Shown one piece after another: positions 33,901-43,275 of a DNA stretch of 64,000 nucleotides. A program made the translations under genes and the position numbers. Below the pieces are notes generated by a model that was given only the letters and a program-made list of their open reading frames with translations, had not been told where the DNA came from and did not search any database. Source of the stretch: JBJFCE01 sp964437825 (lineage in GTDB: Bacteria > Bacillota > Clostridia > Lachnospirales > Lachnospiraceae); NCBI GenBank assembly GCA_964437825.1, contig CAYTIH010000002.1, forward strand, positions 1 through 64,000. Direction: 5' to 3'. Numbering within the stretch: position 1 is the stretch's first letter; every line of letters starts with the position of its first letter.

Positions 33901-34641
33901 ATGAAAAAGCTGAATTTGAATCCGGATTATCCGTATGTTTATGAGACACATCTTCATACAAGTGAAGCCAGTGCCTGTTCGGCAAATAACGGAAGGGAAA
34001 TGGCAAGAGCATGTTATGAAGCCGGATATACGGGCATCATAGTGACAAATCATTTTTATTACGGAAATACGAACGTGGACAAAAGTCTGTCATGGCAGGA
34101 CTGGGTGAATGCTTTCTGTAAGGGATATGAAAATGCCAAAGAAGAAGGGGAACGGCTTGGATTACAGGTGTTTTTTGGCTGGGAATCCTGTTATAGGGGG
34201 ACTGAATTTCTGATTTACGGGCTTTCACGAGAATGGCTGCTTGCACACCCGGAAATCAGGGATGCGTCTATTGAAGAACAGTACCTTATGGTTCATCGGG
34301 ACGGCGGCATGGTAATTCATGCGCATCCCTACAGGAAAGAGGCTTATATTCCCGAAATACGATTATTTCCGGAATATGTGGACGGAGTTGAGGGCGTGAA
34401 TGCAACACATGCCTGCAGACTCAGTATATCGCACAATGATCCTGCTTTTGATGAACAGGCGAAAGCGTATGCCCTGAAATTTGATCTGCCGATGACGGCG
34501 GGCTCGGATATCCATAGAACCGCCCTTTTATATGGAGGAATGGCTTTTTCCCATCCATGGAACGGCATTCAGGACTATATCAGGGCAGTGACGGGCAGAG
34601 AGGATTATCTTTTGCTTGACGGAAATGAAAGCTGTCAGTAA
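33901..34641 (+). CDS. PHP-domain phosphoesterase
   Basis: A 246-residue protein of the polymerase and histidinol phosphatase superfamily. Metal ligands: YETHLHTSEAS, TGIIVTNHFYY, WESCYRGTEFLIYG, VIHAHPYRKEA and TAGSDIHRTA, a complete set. It probably hydrolyses a phosphoester; the substrate is not evident. ATG 33901 follows AGGAAAAAG; the frame opens to 33865. The gap before it (33715-33900) contains a long imperfect hairpin (about 33766-33804, CATACGCGGATTTGTATG region) without a T run. Confidence 0.85.
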   Translation: MKKLNLNPDYPYVYETHLHTSEASACSANNGREMARACYEAGYTGIIVTNHFYYGNTNVDKSLSWQDWVNAFCKGYENAKEEGERLGLQVFFGWESCYRGTEFLIYGLSREWLLAHPEIRDASIEEQYLMVHRDGGMVIHAHPYRKEAYIPEIRLFPEYVDGVEGVNATHACRLSISHNDPAFDEQAKAYALKFDLPMTAGSDIHRTALLYGGMAFSHPWNGIQDYIRAVTGREDYLLLDGNESCQ

Positions 34642-34700
34642 GGCAGCGGTTTGGAAGCAGAACAGCAGCTGAAAACGGGTATGATGAAGGAAGCGGAAGC

Positions 34701-35888
34701 ATGAAGCTGAAGGGCCAAAGGAAAACAGTCACAAATCAAAGCAAAATGAGCGCAGATCAAGGTAAAGTAAGCGGGAATCCAATGAAGCAAAAGAATCAAA
34801 GAAATGATAGAAATCAAAGAAATCAAAAGAGAATCGGCCCCAAAATCATACTGCTTATGCTTTTGGTATGTATGGTCAGTCTCCTGTCCACGGGCTGCAG
34901 TAAAAAGGGCTCTGCAACCAGAGTCATACTGACTACCGGTTTTGAAAAGGATGAGGTGTTCCGGATCAATAGCGTATCCTGCAGAAAAGCGGAATTAATG
35001 GTCTATCTGACCAATACGCAGAATCAGTATGAAAATGTATTCGGACCGCAGATCTGGGAGAAGGATTTTCAGGGAACTACTCTGGAGGAGAATGTGAAGG
35101 AAACCGTCCTTGCCAGAATTGCAAGAATCAAGGCTATGACGCTTCTGGCCAAGCGGGAAGAAGTTACACTTGATGAGAATGAAATTGCAGCGGCGAATGA
35201 AGCAGCCAAGAAATATTTTGATTCTTTAAATGACAGGGAGATCGAGGTTTTGGATGTGTCGCTTGACCAGATCAGCCGGATGTATCAGGAATATGCATTG
35301 GCAAATAAGGTCTATTATTATATTATCAAGGATATCAATCCGGAGATCAGTGACGACGAGGCCAGAACCATTACGGTGGAGCATATACTGATTCGTACGT
35401 ATACACTGGACAGTGCGGGAAACCGGGTGGAGTCCACGCAGGAAGCGAAGGAGGAGACATATGCCCTGGCGTGTCAGGTTTGGGAGCAGATTCAAAACGG
35501 GGAGGATTTTGAAAGCCTGATGGAGCAGTATAATGAGGACAACACCAACACGTACTATCTGCGTCACGGAGAAGCGGACCCCGCATTTGAAGAAGCCGCT
35601 TTCTCTCTGGATACGGGGGAGATCAGTGCAGTGGTGGAAACAGCATCCGGCTATGAGATTATCAAATGCATCAGCACCTTTGACAGAGAGCAGACCGATG
35701 TGAATAAGATCAAGATCGTCGAGGAGCGCAGAAAGCAGGTGTTTGAAGAACAGTATGAAGAATTCGTTGCAAATCTGACCAAGAATCTGAATGAGTCCCT
35801 GTGGGAAGAAATCACGTTCATTCATGACGAACAGGTGACTACCAATAGTTTTTTTGATGTTTATAACAGCTATTTCGGAACGGAATAA
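34701..35888 (+). CDS. prsA: PrsA-like foldase lipoprotein
   Basis: A 395-residue surface foldase. A long basic, Gln/Asn/Lys-rich cytoplasmic N-terminus (about 1-45) precedes the signal helix and lipobox LLSTGC (Cys about 66). A SurA/PrsA-type helical domain follows, then a parvulin-like peptidyl-prolyl isomerase region (VEHILIRTYTLDSAG, AYALACQVWEQIQNGEDFES type sequence, HGEADPAFEEAAFSLDTGEI, YEIIKCISTFDR). It helps secreted proteins fold outside the membrane. The 45-residue pre-signal extension is unusual; ATG 34701 has GGAAGCGGAAGC upstream, and an internal start such as ATG 34746 cannot be ruled out. Confidence 0.85.
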   Translation: MKLKGQRKTVTNQSKMSADQGKVSGNPMKQKNQRNDRNQRNQKRIGPKIILLMLLVCMVSLLSTGCSKKGSATRVILTTGFEKDEVFRINSVSCRKAELMVYLTNTQNQYENVFGPQIWEKDFQGTTLEENVKETVLARIARIKAMTLLAKREEVTLDENEIAAANEAAKKYFDSLNDREIEVLDVSLDQISRMYQEYALANKVYYYIIKDINPEISDDEARTITVEHILIRTYTLDSAGNRVESTQEAKEETYALACQVWEQIQNGEDFESLMEQYNEDNTNTYYLRHGEADPAFEEAAFSLDTGEISAVVETASGYEIIKCISTFDREQTDVNKIKIVEERRKQVFEEQYEEFVANLTKNLNESLWEEITFIHDEQVTTNSFFDVYNSYFGTE

Positions 35889-35949
35889 AAGGTTATAAAA
35901 ATTTAAGAATTGCAAAACCCTTGAATTTATGCGGCTTGAAGTAAAATTA

Positions 35950-35976
35950 TTAGCACTCATTTGAAATGAGTGCTAA
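35950..35976 (+). promoter_or_regulatory. CIRCE operator (HrcA site) before htpG
   Basis: Perfect TTAGCACTC-N9-GAGTGCTAA. A promoter TTGACT (35984-35989), 17 bases, TAAACT (36007-36012) lies 8 bases downstream. This predicts heat-shock control of htpG by HrcA. Confidence 0.95.
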
Positions 35977-36095
35977 TTTTATCTTGACTTTTGTTTGTGA
36001 CAGACTTAAACTGTGTTCTAGTAAAACGAGCAGATGTTAAAAGCATCCGGTTTGAACAGAGTGAATCAGGAATCAGAAAGGAATGTGATAGTAAT

Positions 36096-38213
36096 ATGGC
36101 AGCAAAACATGGTAACTTATCAATTAACAGCGATAATATTTTCCCGATTATCAAAAAGTGGCTTTATTCGGATCACGACATTTTTTACAGAGAATTGATC
36201 TCCAATGGCTGTGATGCCATTACGAAGCTGAAAAAACTGGAGATGATGGGAGAATATACCTATCCGGAGGATCGAAAAGATAAAATACAGGTTATCTGCG
36301 ATGCGGAGCAGAAGACTCTGAAATTCATTGATAACGGTCTGGGCATGACTGCGGATGAGGTGGAGGAATATATTAATCAGATCGCGTTTTCAGGCGCTGC
36401 TGATTTCATTGAAAAATATAAGGATAAGGCAAATGACGATCAGATCATCGGTCATTTCGGTCTTGGTTTTTATTCCGCATTCATGGTAGCTGATGAGGTA
36501 CATATCGATACCTTATCCTATCAGCCGGATGCAAAGCCCGTGCGTTGGGAATGCGACGGCGGAACCGAGTTTGATATGAAGGATGGCGACCGTACGCAGG
36601 TCGGTACCGAGATTACCCTGTTTTTAAATGAAGATTGTCTTGAGTTCTGCAACGAGTATAAGGCAAGAGAGGTTATTAAAAAGTATTGTTCCTTTATGCC
36701 GTATGAAATCTATTTATCCAAGGCGGATACCAAGGATACCCAGACGATTAACGCGGATGAAAAGCTTGATACCGATACTGTGGTAGAGACGATCAAGCCT
36801 GAAAAAGAAGGAGATCCCGAGAAACTGAAAATCGTAAAAAGACCGGAACTGTTAAATGATACGACTCCGCTTTGGACAAAGAATCCTTCCGAGTGTTCCA
36901 AAGAAGAATATCTGGAATTTTACAGAAAGGTATTCATGGATTATAAGGAGCCGCTGTTCTGGATTCATTTGAACATGGATTATCCGTTTAACTTAAAGGG
37001 TATCCTGTATTTCCCCAAGATCAATTTGGAATACGAGTCCATGGAAGGAACAATCAAGCTGTATAACAATCAGGTCTTTATTGCCGATAACATCAAGGAA
37101 GTCATTCCGGAATTTTTGATGCTCCTTAAGGGTGTGATTGACTGTCCGGACCTGCCGTTGAATGTTTCCAGAAGCGCACTGCAAAATGACGGTTTTGTAA
37201 AGAAAATTTCCGATTATATTTCAAAGAAGGTGGCTGACAAGCTCGCAGGCCTTTGCAAGACGGAAAAAGAAGAATACCAGAAATATTGGGATGATATCAG
37301 TCCGTTCATCAAGTTTGGCTGCTTAAAGGATGATAAATTCTGTGAAAAAATGACGGATTATATTCTGTTTAAGAATATTGACGGTGAATATCTGACGCTG
37401 CCTGAATGTCTGGAAGTGAAGAAGTCAGATCCCGATGAGGCAGAGAACGCCGAGGGCACACAGGAAAATTCGCAGGGAGCCGCAACCGATGTGAAAACCG
37501 GAGAAAAGGTGGAAACAGAGGTGCTGGATGATCATGCGGAATTAAACGATGATGAAAAGGAAAGCTCCGATGCCGATGAAGAAGCAGAGGAGGAGAAGAA
37601 AGAAAAGACCATCTACTATGTAACCGACGAGATACAGCAAAGCCAGTATATCAATATGTTCCGTAAAGCCAAAATGGACGCGGTGGTCTTAAAGGACAAT
37701 ATCGACCAGCCGTTTATTTCCCAGCTGGAAGCCAAGAACGAGGGCATTCATTTTAAGAGAATTGATGCGGATATTACCGATGATATGAAGGCCAAGAGCT
37801 CCAAAAAGGCGGCGCAGGAGCTGGAAACACAGACCGAGGAGCTTTCCAAGCTGTTTAAGAAGGTGGTAAAGAAGGATAATGTAACCGTTAAGGTGGAGCG
37901 TCTGAAAAATAAGGACATTTCTTCCATGATTACGCTGTCCGAGGAAACCAGACGTATGCAGGATATGATGAAGATGTACTCCATGCCGGGCATGAATATG
38001 CCGGGGATGGGCAAGGAGGGCCTGACTCTGACATTAAATGCCAACAACAAGCTGGTTCAGTATATACTGGAGCATAAGGACGGAGAAAATGTCAATACCA
38101 TCTGTGAGCAGTTGTATGACCTTGCGCTCTTGCAGCAGGCGCCGCTTGATCCTGAGGCAATGACCAAGTTTGTAAACAGATCCAATAAGATTATGCTGCT
38201 GTTGGCGCAGTAA
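36096..38213 (+). CDS. htpG: Hsp90-family chaperone HtpG
   Basis: ATP-dependent chaperone. The 705-residue protein has the GHKL ATP site (YRELISNGCDAITKL, DNGLGMTADEVEEYINQIAF, GHFGLGFYSAFMVAD), the middle domain and the C-terminal dimer domain. It is longer than most bacterial HtpG (about 620-640). An acidic insertion of about 60 residues (441-504, rich in Glu, Asp and Ala) lies before TIYYVTDEIQQ. Another insert near residues 210-250 is rich in Thr, Asp and Glu. ATG 36096 follows AAAGGAATG; the open frame begins at 35991 inside the promoter. CIRCE control is unusual in B. subtilis, where htpG is not an HrcA target, but known in other groups. Confidence 0.95.
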   Translation: MAAKHGNLSINSDNIFPIIKKWLYSDHDIFYRELISNGCDAITKLKKLEMMGEYTYPEDRKDKIQVICDAEQKTLKFIDNGLGMTADEVEEYINQIAFSGAADFIEKYKDKANDDQIIGHFGLGFYSAFMVADEVHIDTLSYQPDAKPVRWECDGGTEFDMKDGDRTQVGTEITLFLNEDCLEFCNEYKAREVIKKYCSFMPYEIYLSKADTKDTQTINADEKLDTDTVVETIKPEKEGDPEKLKIVKRPELLNDTTPLWTKNPSECSKEEYLEFYRKVFMDYKEPLFWIHLNMDYPFNLKGILYFPKINLEYESMEGTIKLYNNQVFIADNIKEVIPEFLMLLKGVIDCPDLPLNVSRSALQNDGFVKKISDYISKKVADKLAGLCKTEKEEYQKYWDDISPFIKFGCLKDDKFCEKMTDYILFKNIDGEYLTLPECLEVKKSDPDEAENAEGTQENSQGAATDVKTGEKVETEVLDDHAELNDDEKESSDADEEAEEEKKEKTIYYVTDEIQQSQYINMFRKAKMDAVVLKDNIDQPFISQLEAKNEGIHFKRIDADITDDMKAKSSKKAAQELETQTEELSKLFKKVVKKDNVTVKVERLKNKDISSMITLSEETRRMQDMMKMYSMPGMNMPGMGKEGLTLTLNANNKLVQYILEHKDGENVNTICEQLYDLALLQQAPLDPEAMTKFVNRSNKIMLLLAQ

Positions 38214-38249
38214 ATAAAGATATCTTAATAGAATCTTTCAAATCAAGAT

Positions 38250-38286
38250 AAATCCGCCGGCTTTATGAATCCGGCGGATTTATAAA
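38250..38286 (+). terminator. terminator after htpG
   Basis: AAATCCGCCGG (38250-38260) pairs perfectly with CCGGCGGATTT (38271-38281). A second hairpin, AAGCTCTGAAA / TTTTCGGGGCTT then TTT, follows at about 38290-38333 and may act as a backup. Confidence 0.8.
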
Positions 38287-38353
38287 AAAGAAGCTCTGAA
38301 AGGTCATTAAAACTGATTTTTCGGGGCTTTTATCATATACGTAATCCTTGGAT

Positions 38354-38422
38354 GGCCCTATCAGGCATTTGAGAAACTCAACAAAACATTGCGTCGCAAT
38401 TGCCTAAAGTCTTCATCAGGCC
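38354..38422. other. cloverleaf-like nested inverted repeats
   Basis: GGCC (38354) ... GGCC (38419) enclose AGGCA (38363) / TGCCT (38401), which enclose two hairpins, TTGAG-AAA-CTCAA and ATTGC-GTC-GCAAT. It ends four bases before the -35 box of the next promoter. It could be a DNA repeat or an RNA structure at the end of the htpG transcript; no function assigned. Confidence 0.4.
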
Positions 38423-38425
38423 GGA

Positions 38426-38454
38426 TTGATAATTTATGGTTTTTCGCCTATAAT
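38426..38454 (+). promoter_or_regulatory. promoter of the PfkB-family kinase gene
   Basis: TTGATA (38426-38431), 17 bases, TATAAT (38449-38454), 50 bases before the start codon. Confidence 0.7.
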
Positions 38455-38503
38455 TATGTTGTTTTTGAAACTTGCTACAAGCCGTCCCAGAAAGGAAGAT
38501 ACT

Positions 38504-39493
38504 ATGATTATAACAGTAACTCTGAATCCGGCTATTGATAAGACTGTCACAGTGGAGCAGCTGTGTGTGGGGGAACTGAACAGAATCCTGACCTCAAGAG
38601 AAGATGCGGGAGGAAAGGGAATCAATGTGTCTAAAACCATAAACAGCCTTGGCGGAAAAAGCATTGCCGCGGGATTTCTAGGAGGGAGCGCCGGGCAGGC
38701 GGTCCGGAAGGAATTGGAGGCGCTTGGGATTGAAAACTGCTTTACATATGTAAAAAACAATACCAGAACGAATCTGAAAATAGCGGATGAGAAAGGCTGC
38801 ATAACCGAAATCAACGAGCCGGGGCCGGTAATCAGTACCCGGGAAGCGGAGGAATTTGAAAAGGCTTTGATGCAGATGATAAAGCCGGGAGATTTGGTGA
38901 TTTTAAGCGGAAGCGTTCCGGGGGGAATATCGGCTGATTATTATGGCCGGCTGACCCGGGAAATTCATGCGCACTCAGGGGAAGTATTCGTTGACGCGGA
39001 CGGAAACGTATTGGATGAAGCGATAAAGGAAAAACCGGATATCGTAAAACCGAATTTGCGGGAATTGGAGCGCTATTGTGAGCGGGCGGGTATCCGGTAT
39101 GAAAAAGAAAGCGGCGATGACCGCCTGCAGGGGAATGCAAAGAAACATGCCGTCATAGCGCGCGCGGTTTTCATGGGCAATGTGCTCAGGCACAAAGGGA
39201 TCGGGGAAGTGATCGTATCCTTAGGCGGAGACGGCGCCGTGTTTTTGACAGAAAACGAGAACTATTATGCGCCTGCGCTTGAGGTTGCCGTGCACTCGAC
39301 TGTCGGAGCCGGAGATGCCATGGTCGGAGCTTACGCTTATGCCAAAGCCATGCAGATGCCTTTCAAGGAGAGGATATGTTTCAGCGTGGCCGTATCCGCA
39401 GGCGCCGTGACTACCCGGGGAACTTGTCCGGCGGAGGCTGAACTGGTTCGCGAGCTGCATGGGCAGGTGAAACCGGAGCGGCTTTCCTTTTGA
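38504..39493 (+). CDS. PfkB-family sugar-phosphate kinase (1-phosphofructokinase-like)
   Basis: A 329-residue kinase of the FruK/LacC branch. ITVTLNPAIDKTVTVEQL at the start, DAGGKGINVSKTINSLGG, LILSGSVPGG-type GDLVILSGSVPGGIS, VDADGN, KPNLRELE, and the C-terminal HSTVGAGDAMVGAYAYA with the catalytic Asp. The likely reaction is phosphorylation of fructose 1-phosphate or tagatose 6-phosphate. An insertion near 210-235 (ERAGIRYEKESGDDRLQGNA) is longer than usual. No fructose PTS or fruR lies next to it. ATG 38504 follows AAAGGAAG. Confidence 0.88.
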   Translation: MIITVTLNPAIDKTVTVEQLCVGELNRILTSREDAGGKGINVSKTINSLGGKSIAAGFLGGSAGQAVRKELEALGIENCFTYVKNNTRTNLKIADEKGCITEINEPGPVISTREAEEFEKALMQMIKPGDLVILSGSVPGGISADYYGRLTREIHAHSGEVFVDADGNVLDEAIKEKPDIVKPNLRELERYCERAGIRYEKESGDDRLQGNAKKHAVIARAVFMGNVLRHKGIGEVIVSLGGDGAVFLTENENYYAPALEVAVHSTVGAGDAMVGAYAYAKAMQMPFKERICFSVAVSAGAVTTRGTCPAEAELVRELHGQVKPERLSF

Positions 39494-39540
39494 TCCGTTG
39501 TCCGTAAAAAAACAGTTCGTAAAAAATCAAATTCGTTTTG

Positions 39541-39614
39541 TTGCGTAATAGGGTTGTTTCAACTATAATATAAATGATTGGCGAAAACCGGTATGGGAAA
39601 AGAAGACCGGTTTC
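39541..39614 (+). promoter_or_regulatory. promoter and leader hairpin of the four-gene unknown cluster
   Basis: TTGCGT (39541-39546), 17 bases, TATAAT (39564-39569). Just after the start site, GAAAACCGGT and ACCGGTTTC (about 39582-39614) form a stem followed by ATTATTTTTA, which could weakly attenuate transcription. Confidence 0.6.
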
Positions 39615-39635
39615 GGACATTATTTTTAAGGATGG

Positions 39636-42600
39636 TTGCAAGGCGTGGAATCAATTACCCGGAGTCTGATGGAAGGAAAATTTGAATACGATACAGGATC
39701 TCTGGAGCTTTCCAGCCGTAAGATTGAGCTGTCCGTTCATAAGGGAGAGTCCGTTCAGGGAAGCTTTCTTTTGCAGTCCCACGGCGGTAAAAAGGTAAAG
39801 GGGAACGTAATGTCCTCCGGTATGCGTATGAGCTGTCTGACGACGGAATTTGAAGGGACGGAGGCTGAAATTTTTTACTCCTTCTCCGGCAGCGGTATGG
39901 AGGAAGGGGATATTCATAAAGGCAATTTCTATATTATATCAAGTGCAGGGGAGTATACGATTCCTTATGTGGTCTGTGTGGAGCATGGCGTTTTAAACTC
40001 CACGATGGGGCCTGTCAAAAATCTGTTTCATTTTGCCAATCTGGCGAAAAGCAGCTGGAATGAAGCAGTATCTTTGTTTTATCATCCTGATTTTCCGTGC
40101 GTCTTTCATGGAAGCGATATCAGATATCTGGGAGCCTACAGGGGCTTATCCAAAACCCGCGGAAACGAACAGAATGTGGATGAATTTCTGGTAGAAATCA
40201 ATAAAAAACAGAGAATTGAATATGTACCCATGGAGGACCGGATCCGTATGGAGGACCCGTCGGAAGTTACGGAGGGAAGAATCACCGTTACCAGAAACGG
40301 CTGGGGCTATACGGCGCTTGCGATAGAAACGGACGGAGATTTTCTTTCTGTGGAAAAGAAGGTTCTGACAGATGATGATTTCCTGGGAAATATCTGTAAC
40401 TTTGCATTTCAGGTTGACAGCAGCAGGCTTCATGCAGGCAATAACTACGGCTGTGTCAGACTTTATAACCATATTTGTTCCATACAAATTGAGATTCTGG
40501 CAACGAAGCCCCAGGCCAGGACGCCGGTCAGATCCATGAAGCGTGAGATGCGGGAGCTTACCCTGCATATGATGGAATCGTATGCGGACTTTCGTATGAA
40601 AAAGATCAATGCAGGTACATGGCTGAAGCAGTCCGAAAAGCTTGTAGGGCGAATGAATGTGATTGATGAGAAGAGTATTCCGGCAAGGCTTTTTCGTGCG
40701 CAGCTTTTGATTACGCAGGAGCGCGGTAATGAAGCTAAGTGGCTTCTGGACCAAGTGGCATCCGAGTTGACCTACGCCAGCAGAAAAGAGGAGGAATGGT
40801 GTTATTATCTGTACCTGACCTCGTTAATTAACCGGAATGAGAATTATGTGGATCAGGTAGCGGGAGAGGTGGAGCAGATTTATGCAAGGAATCCCGAAAA
40901 CTGGAGGATTGCATGGCTGCTGTTGTATCTGCGGGAGGAATTCAGTAAAAGTCCTTATAAGAAATGGACGTTTTTAGAGCACCAGTTCTATGAAGGCTGT
41001 ACCAGTCCCGTACTGTATATGGAAGCGGTGGCGCTTCTCAGCGTCAATCCGACCATACTGATGAAACTGTCCGAATTTGAATTGCAGGTTTTAAATTATG
41101 CGGCCAAGAAGGATTTACTTAAGAAAGATCTGATACTGCAGATTCATTCTCTGGCGGCTAAGACCAAAAATTATTCGGACAGACTGCGTTTTATTCTTGA
41201 AAAGTGTTACCTTGCTTCACGGGATGATGAAACGCTTCAGCTGATCTGCAGTTTATTGATTAAGGGAAATAAAACAGAGACGAAATATTTCAGCTGGTAT
41301 TCTCTCGGGGTGGAAAGAGAACTTCGGGTAACAAGGCTTTTTGAATTTTATATGATGTCCATGCCGGAGGAATTTGACAGAGAGCTTCCCAAGATGGTGA
41401 TGATGTACTTTGCGTATCATAGTGATCTGGACTACGAAAAAAAGGCGTTTTTATATACGAATATCTTAAAACATAAAACGAAATATCCGGAGATTGCGCA
41501 GACCTACCGCGGAGCAATGGAGAGCTTCGTGCTGGAACAGGTGAAAAAAGGGCATATCAATAAGAATCTGGCATACCTGTATAAGGAGCTGCTGCAGCCT
41601 GCCATGGTGCAGGAGGAGATTGCCGCTCAGCTGATACCGATTCTGTTCTCCAACCAGATTACGCTGCAGGACGACCGGATCAGGCAGGTGGTTCTGATTT
41701 ATGATAAGCTAAAGGGCGAAACACTCTATCCGGTAATTGACCGAAAAGCAATCGTTCCGATTTACGGATCGGATTTCAGACTAATGCTGCAGGATGAGGA
41801 CGGAAACAGACAGCTTGCAGGAGAGCCCTATGTCATAGAAAAGCTTATGCTTCCGGGGCGTTTTGTCAAGGAACTGACCGGTCAGGTCCAAAACCATCTG
41901 GGACTGGATCTCTATATGTGTGAAAATACCCAGAGCGGTGTAGTGGTTACACAGAAGAATGCCGTCTGCTATCAAAGGCTTTGGGAATCTGACCGGATCA
42001 CGGATGCCTTTCGCAGAGAGATCCGTCTGAAGCTGACCCAGTACTATTATGAGAATGACATGATTCGGGAAACGGACTTAATGATCGACCAGGTATCTGC
42101 GGATGATATGGGTGTGAAAGAACGTGCGGAATTTATCAGAATTATGATAGCGCGCACCATGTTTGAAAAGGCATATTCCTGGCTGTGCACCTATGGGGAT
42201 GAGCAGGTAGAACCGTCGGTTGTAGTACGGCTTTTGAGCAGGCTGATCGTTCGAAATGAGTTCAGACCGGATGCGCAAATGCTCAAGCTTTCCTTCCATA
42301 TGTTCACACAGAACAAATATGATGAGAATATGCTCCGATATCTGATTGCGTATTATGAAGGCACTACCAGGGATATGCGGGATATCTGGAAGGCGGCAGA
42401 CAGCTTTGATCTGGATTCCAACGATCTGTGCGAAAGAATATTGGTTCAGACGCTGCTTACCGGTGTTTACGTGGGCGAGAAGAATGCCATGTTTTATTCT
42501 TATGTAAAGCATGGAGCAAAGCGAAGCGTCGAGATTGCTTATCTGACGCATGAAGCATATGATTATTTTGTAAAGGGACATGTTATGGATGAGAAAATGT

Positions 42601-43199
42601 TCCCTTACTTTACCAGACTGTTTTATAGAGGGGAAGAACTGCATGATGTATGCCGGCTGGCTTATTTAAAATACTATGCCGGTCAGATACGGACACTGAG
42701 CGAGGAAGTACTCCATCTGGTAAGGCAGTTTTTGGAATATTTTATGACAAAGGGAATCTGCTTTCCGTTCTTCCAAGAGTATGCGCAGGCGGTTTCGTGC
42801 GTGGAAATTCTGACGGGAAAGACGATGATTGAATACCGCACGGGACCGGATTCACACGTGATATTACATTATGTCATTGAAAAAGGTGACGAGAACGGAG
42901 AATATCTGACGCAGCCCATGATGAATATGTACGAGGGCATTTTTGTGCATTCCTTTGTCTTGTTTTTCGGAGAGACGCTGCAGTATTATATTACGGAAGA
43001 AAACGGCGGAAACGAGCAGCTGACAGAGAGCGGGACGATCAGTAAGGGCGATACGGATCCGAATGCGAAGGACAGCAGATACAACATATTAAATGATTTG
43101 ATTGTGTCAAAGACGCTGCAGGATTATCCTACATATCATAAATTGTATGAGGAATATGAATGTAAAAAATTTGTTACAGAAGGACTGTTCCCTTTGTAA
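39636..43199 (+). CDS. large protein of unknown function (DUF5717-like)
   Basis: A protein of about 1,187 residues, first gene of a four-gene unit. The first 300 residues are beta-rich (GSLELSSRKIELSVHKGESV, VQGSFLLQSHGGKKVKGNVM); the rest is largely helical, with repeat-like Tyr/Leu/Glu-rich helices suggesting a solenoid. No signal peptide or membrane segment is seen, so it is cytoplasmic. From memory it fits the family named DUF5717, found next to DUF5716 in Lachnospiraceae; I cannot verify this here. The start is unsure: TTG 39636 (AAGGA nearby), GTG 39645 or ATG 39669 (CGGAG 5 bases upstream). The DUF5716-like gene follows 76 bases later. Confidence 0.8.
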   Translation: MQGVESITRSLMEGKFEYDTGSLELSSRKIELSVHKGESVQGSFLLQSHGGKKVKGNVMSSGMRMSCLTTEFEGTEAEIFYSFSGSGMEEGDIHKGNFYIISSAGEYTIPYVVCVEHGVLNSTMGPVKNLFHFANLAKSSWNEAVSLFYHPDFPCVFHGSDIRYLGAYRGLSKTRGNEQNVDEFLVEINKKQRIEYVPMEDRIRMEDPSEVTEGRITVTRNGWGYTALAIETDGDFLSVEKKVLTDDDFLGNICNFAFQVDSSRLHAGNNYGCVRLYNHICSIQIEILATKPQARTPVRSMKREMRELTLHMMESYADFRMKKINAGTWLKQSEKLVGRMNVIDEKSIPARLFRAQLLITQERGNEAKWLLDQVASELTYASRKEEEWCYYLYLTSLINRNENYVDQVAGEVEQIYARNPENWRIAWLLLYLREEFSKSPYKKWTFLEHQFYEGCTSPVLYMEAVALLSVNPTILMKLSEFELQVLNYAAKKDLLKKDLILQIHSLAAKTKNYSDRLRFILEKCYLASRDDETLQLICSLLIKGNKTETKYFSWYSLGVERELRVTRLFEFYMMSMPEEFDRELPKMVMMYFAYHSDLDYEKKAFLYTNILKHKTKYPEIAQTYRGAMESFVLEQVKKGHINKNLAYLYKELLQPAMVQEEIAAQLIPILFSNQITLQDDRIRQVVLIYDKLKGETLYPVIDRKAIVPIYGSDFRLMLQDEDGNRQLAGEPYVIEKLMLPGRFVKELTGQVQNHLGLDLYMCENTQSGVVVTQKNAVCYQRLWESDRITDAFRREIRLKLTQYYYENDMIRETDLMIDQVSADDMGVKERAEFIRIMIARTMFEKAYSWLCTYGDEQVEPSVVVRLLSRLIVRNEFRPDAQMLKLSFHMFTQNKYDENMLRYLIAYYEGTTRDMRDIWKAADSFDLDSNDLCERILVQTLLTGVYVGEKNAMFYSYVKHGAKRSVEIAYLTHEAYDYFVKGHVMDEKMFPYFTRLFYRGEELHDVCRLAYLKYYAGQIRTLSEEVLHLVRQFLEYFMTKGICFPFFQEYAQAVSCVEILTGKTMIEYRTGPDSHVILHYVIEKGDENGEYLTQPMMNMYEGIFVHSFVLFFGETLQYYITEENGGNEQLTESGTISKGDTDPNAKDSRYNILNDLIVSKTLQDYPTYHKLYEEYECKKFVTEGLFPL

Positions 43200-43275
43200 T
43201 GCTGCGGTTACGGATTAGTGAAAGGACCGATGACCGTATGATTATATCTAAATCCGGGAACGGAGAAAGGAAGCT

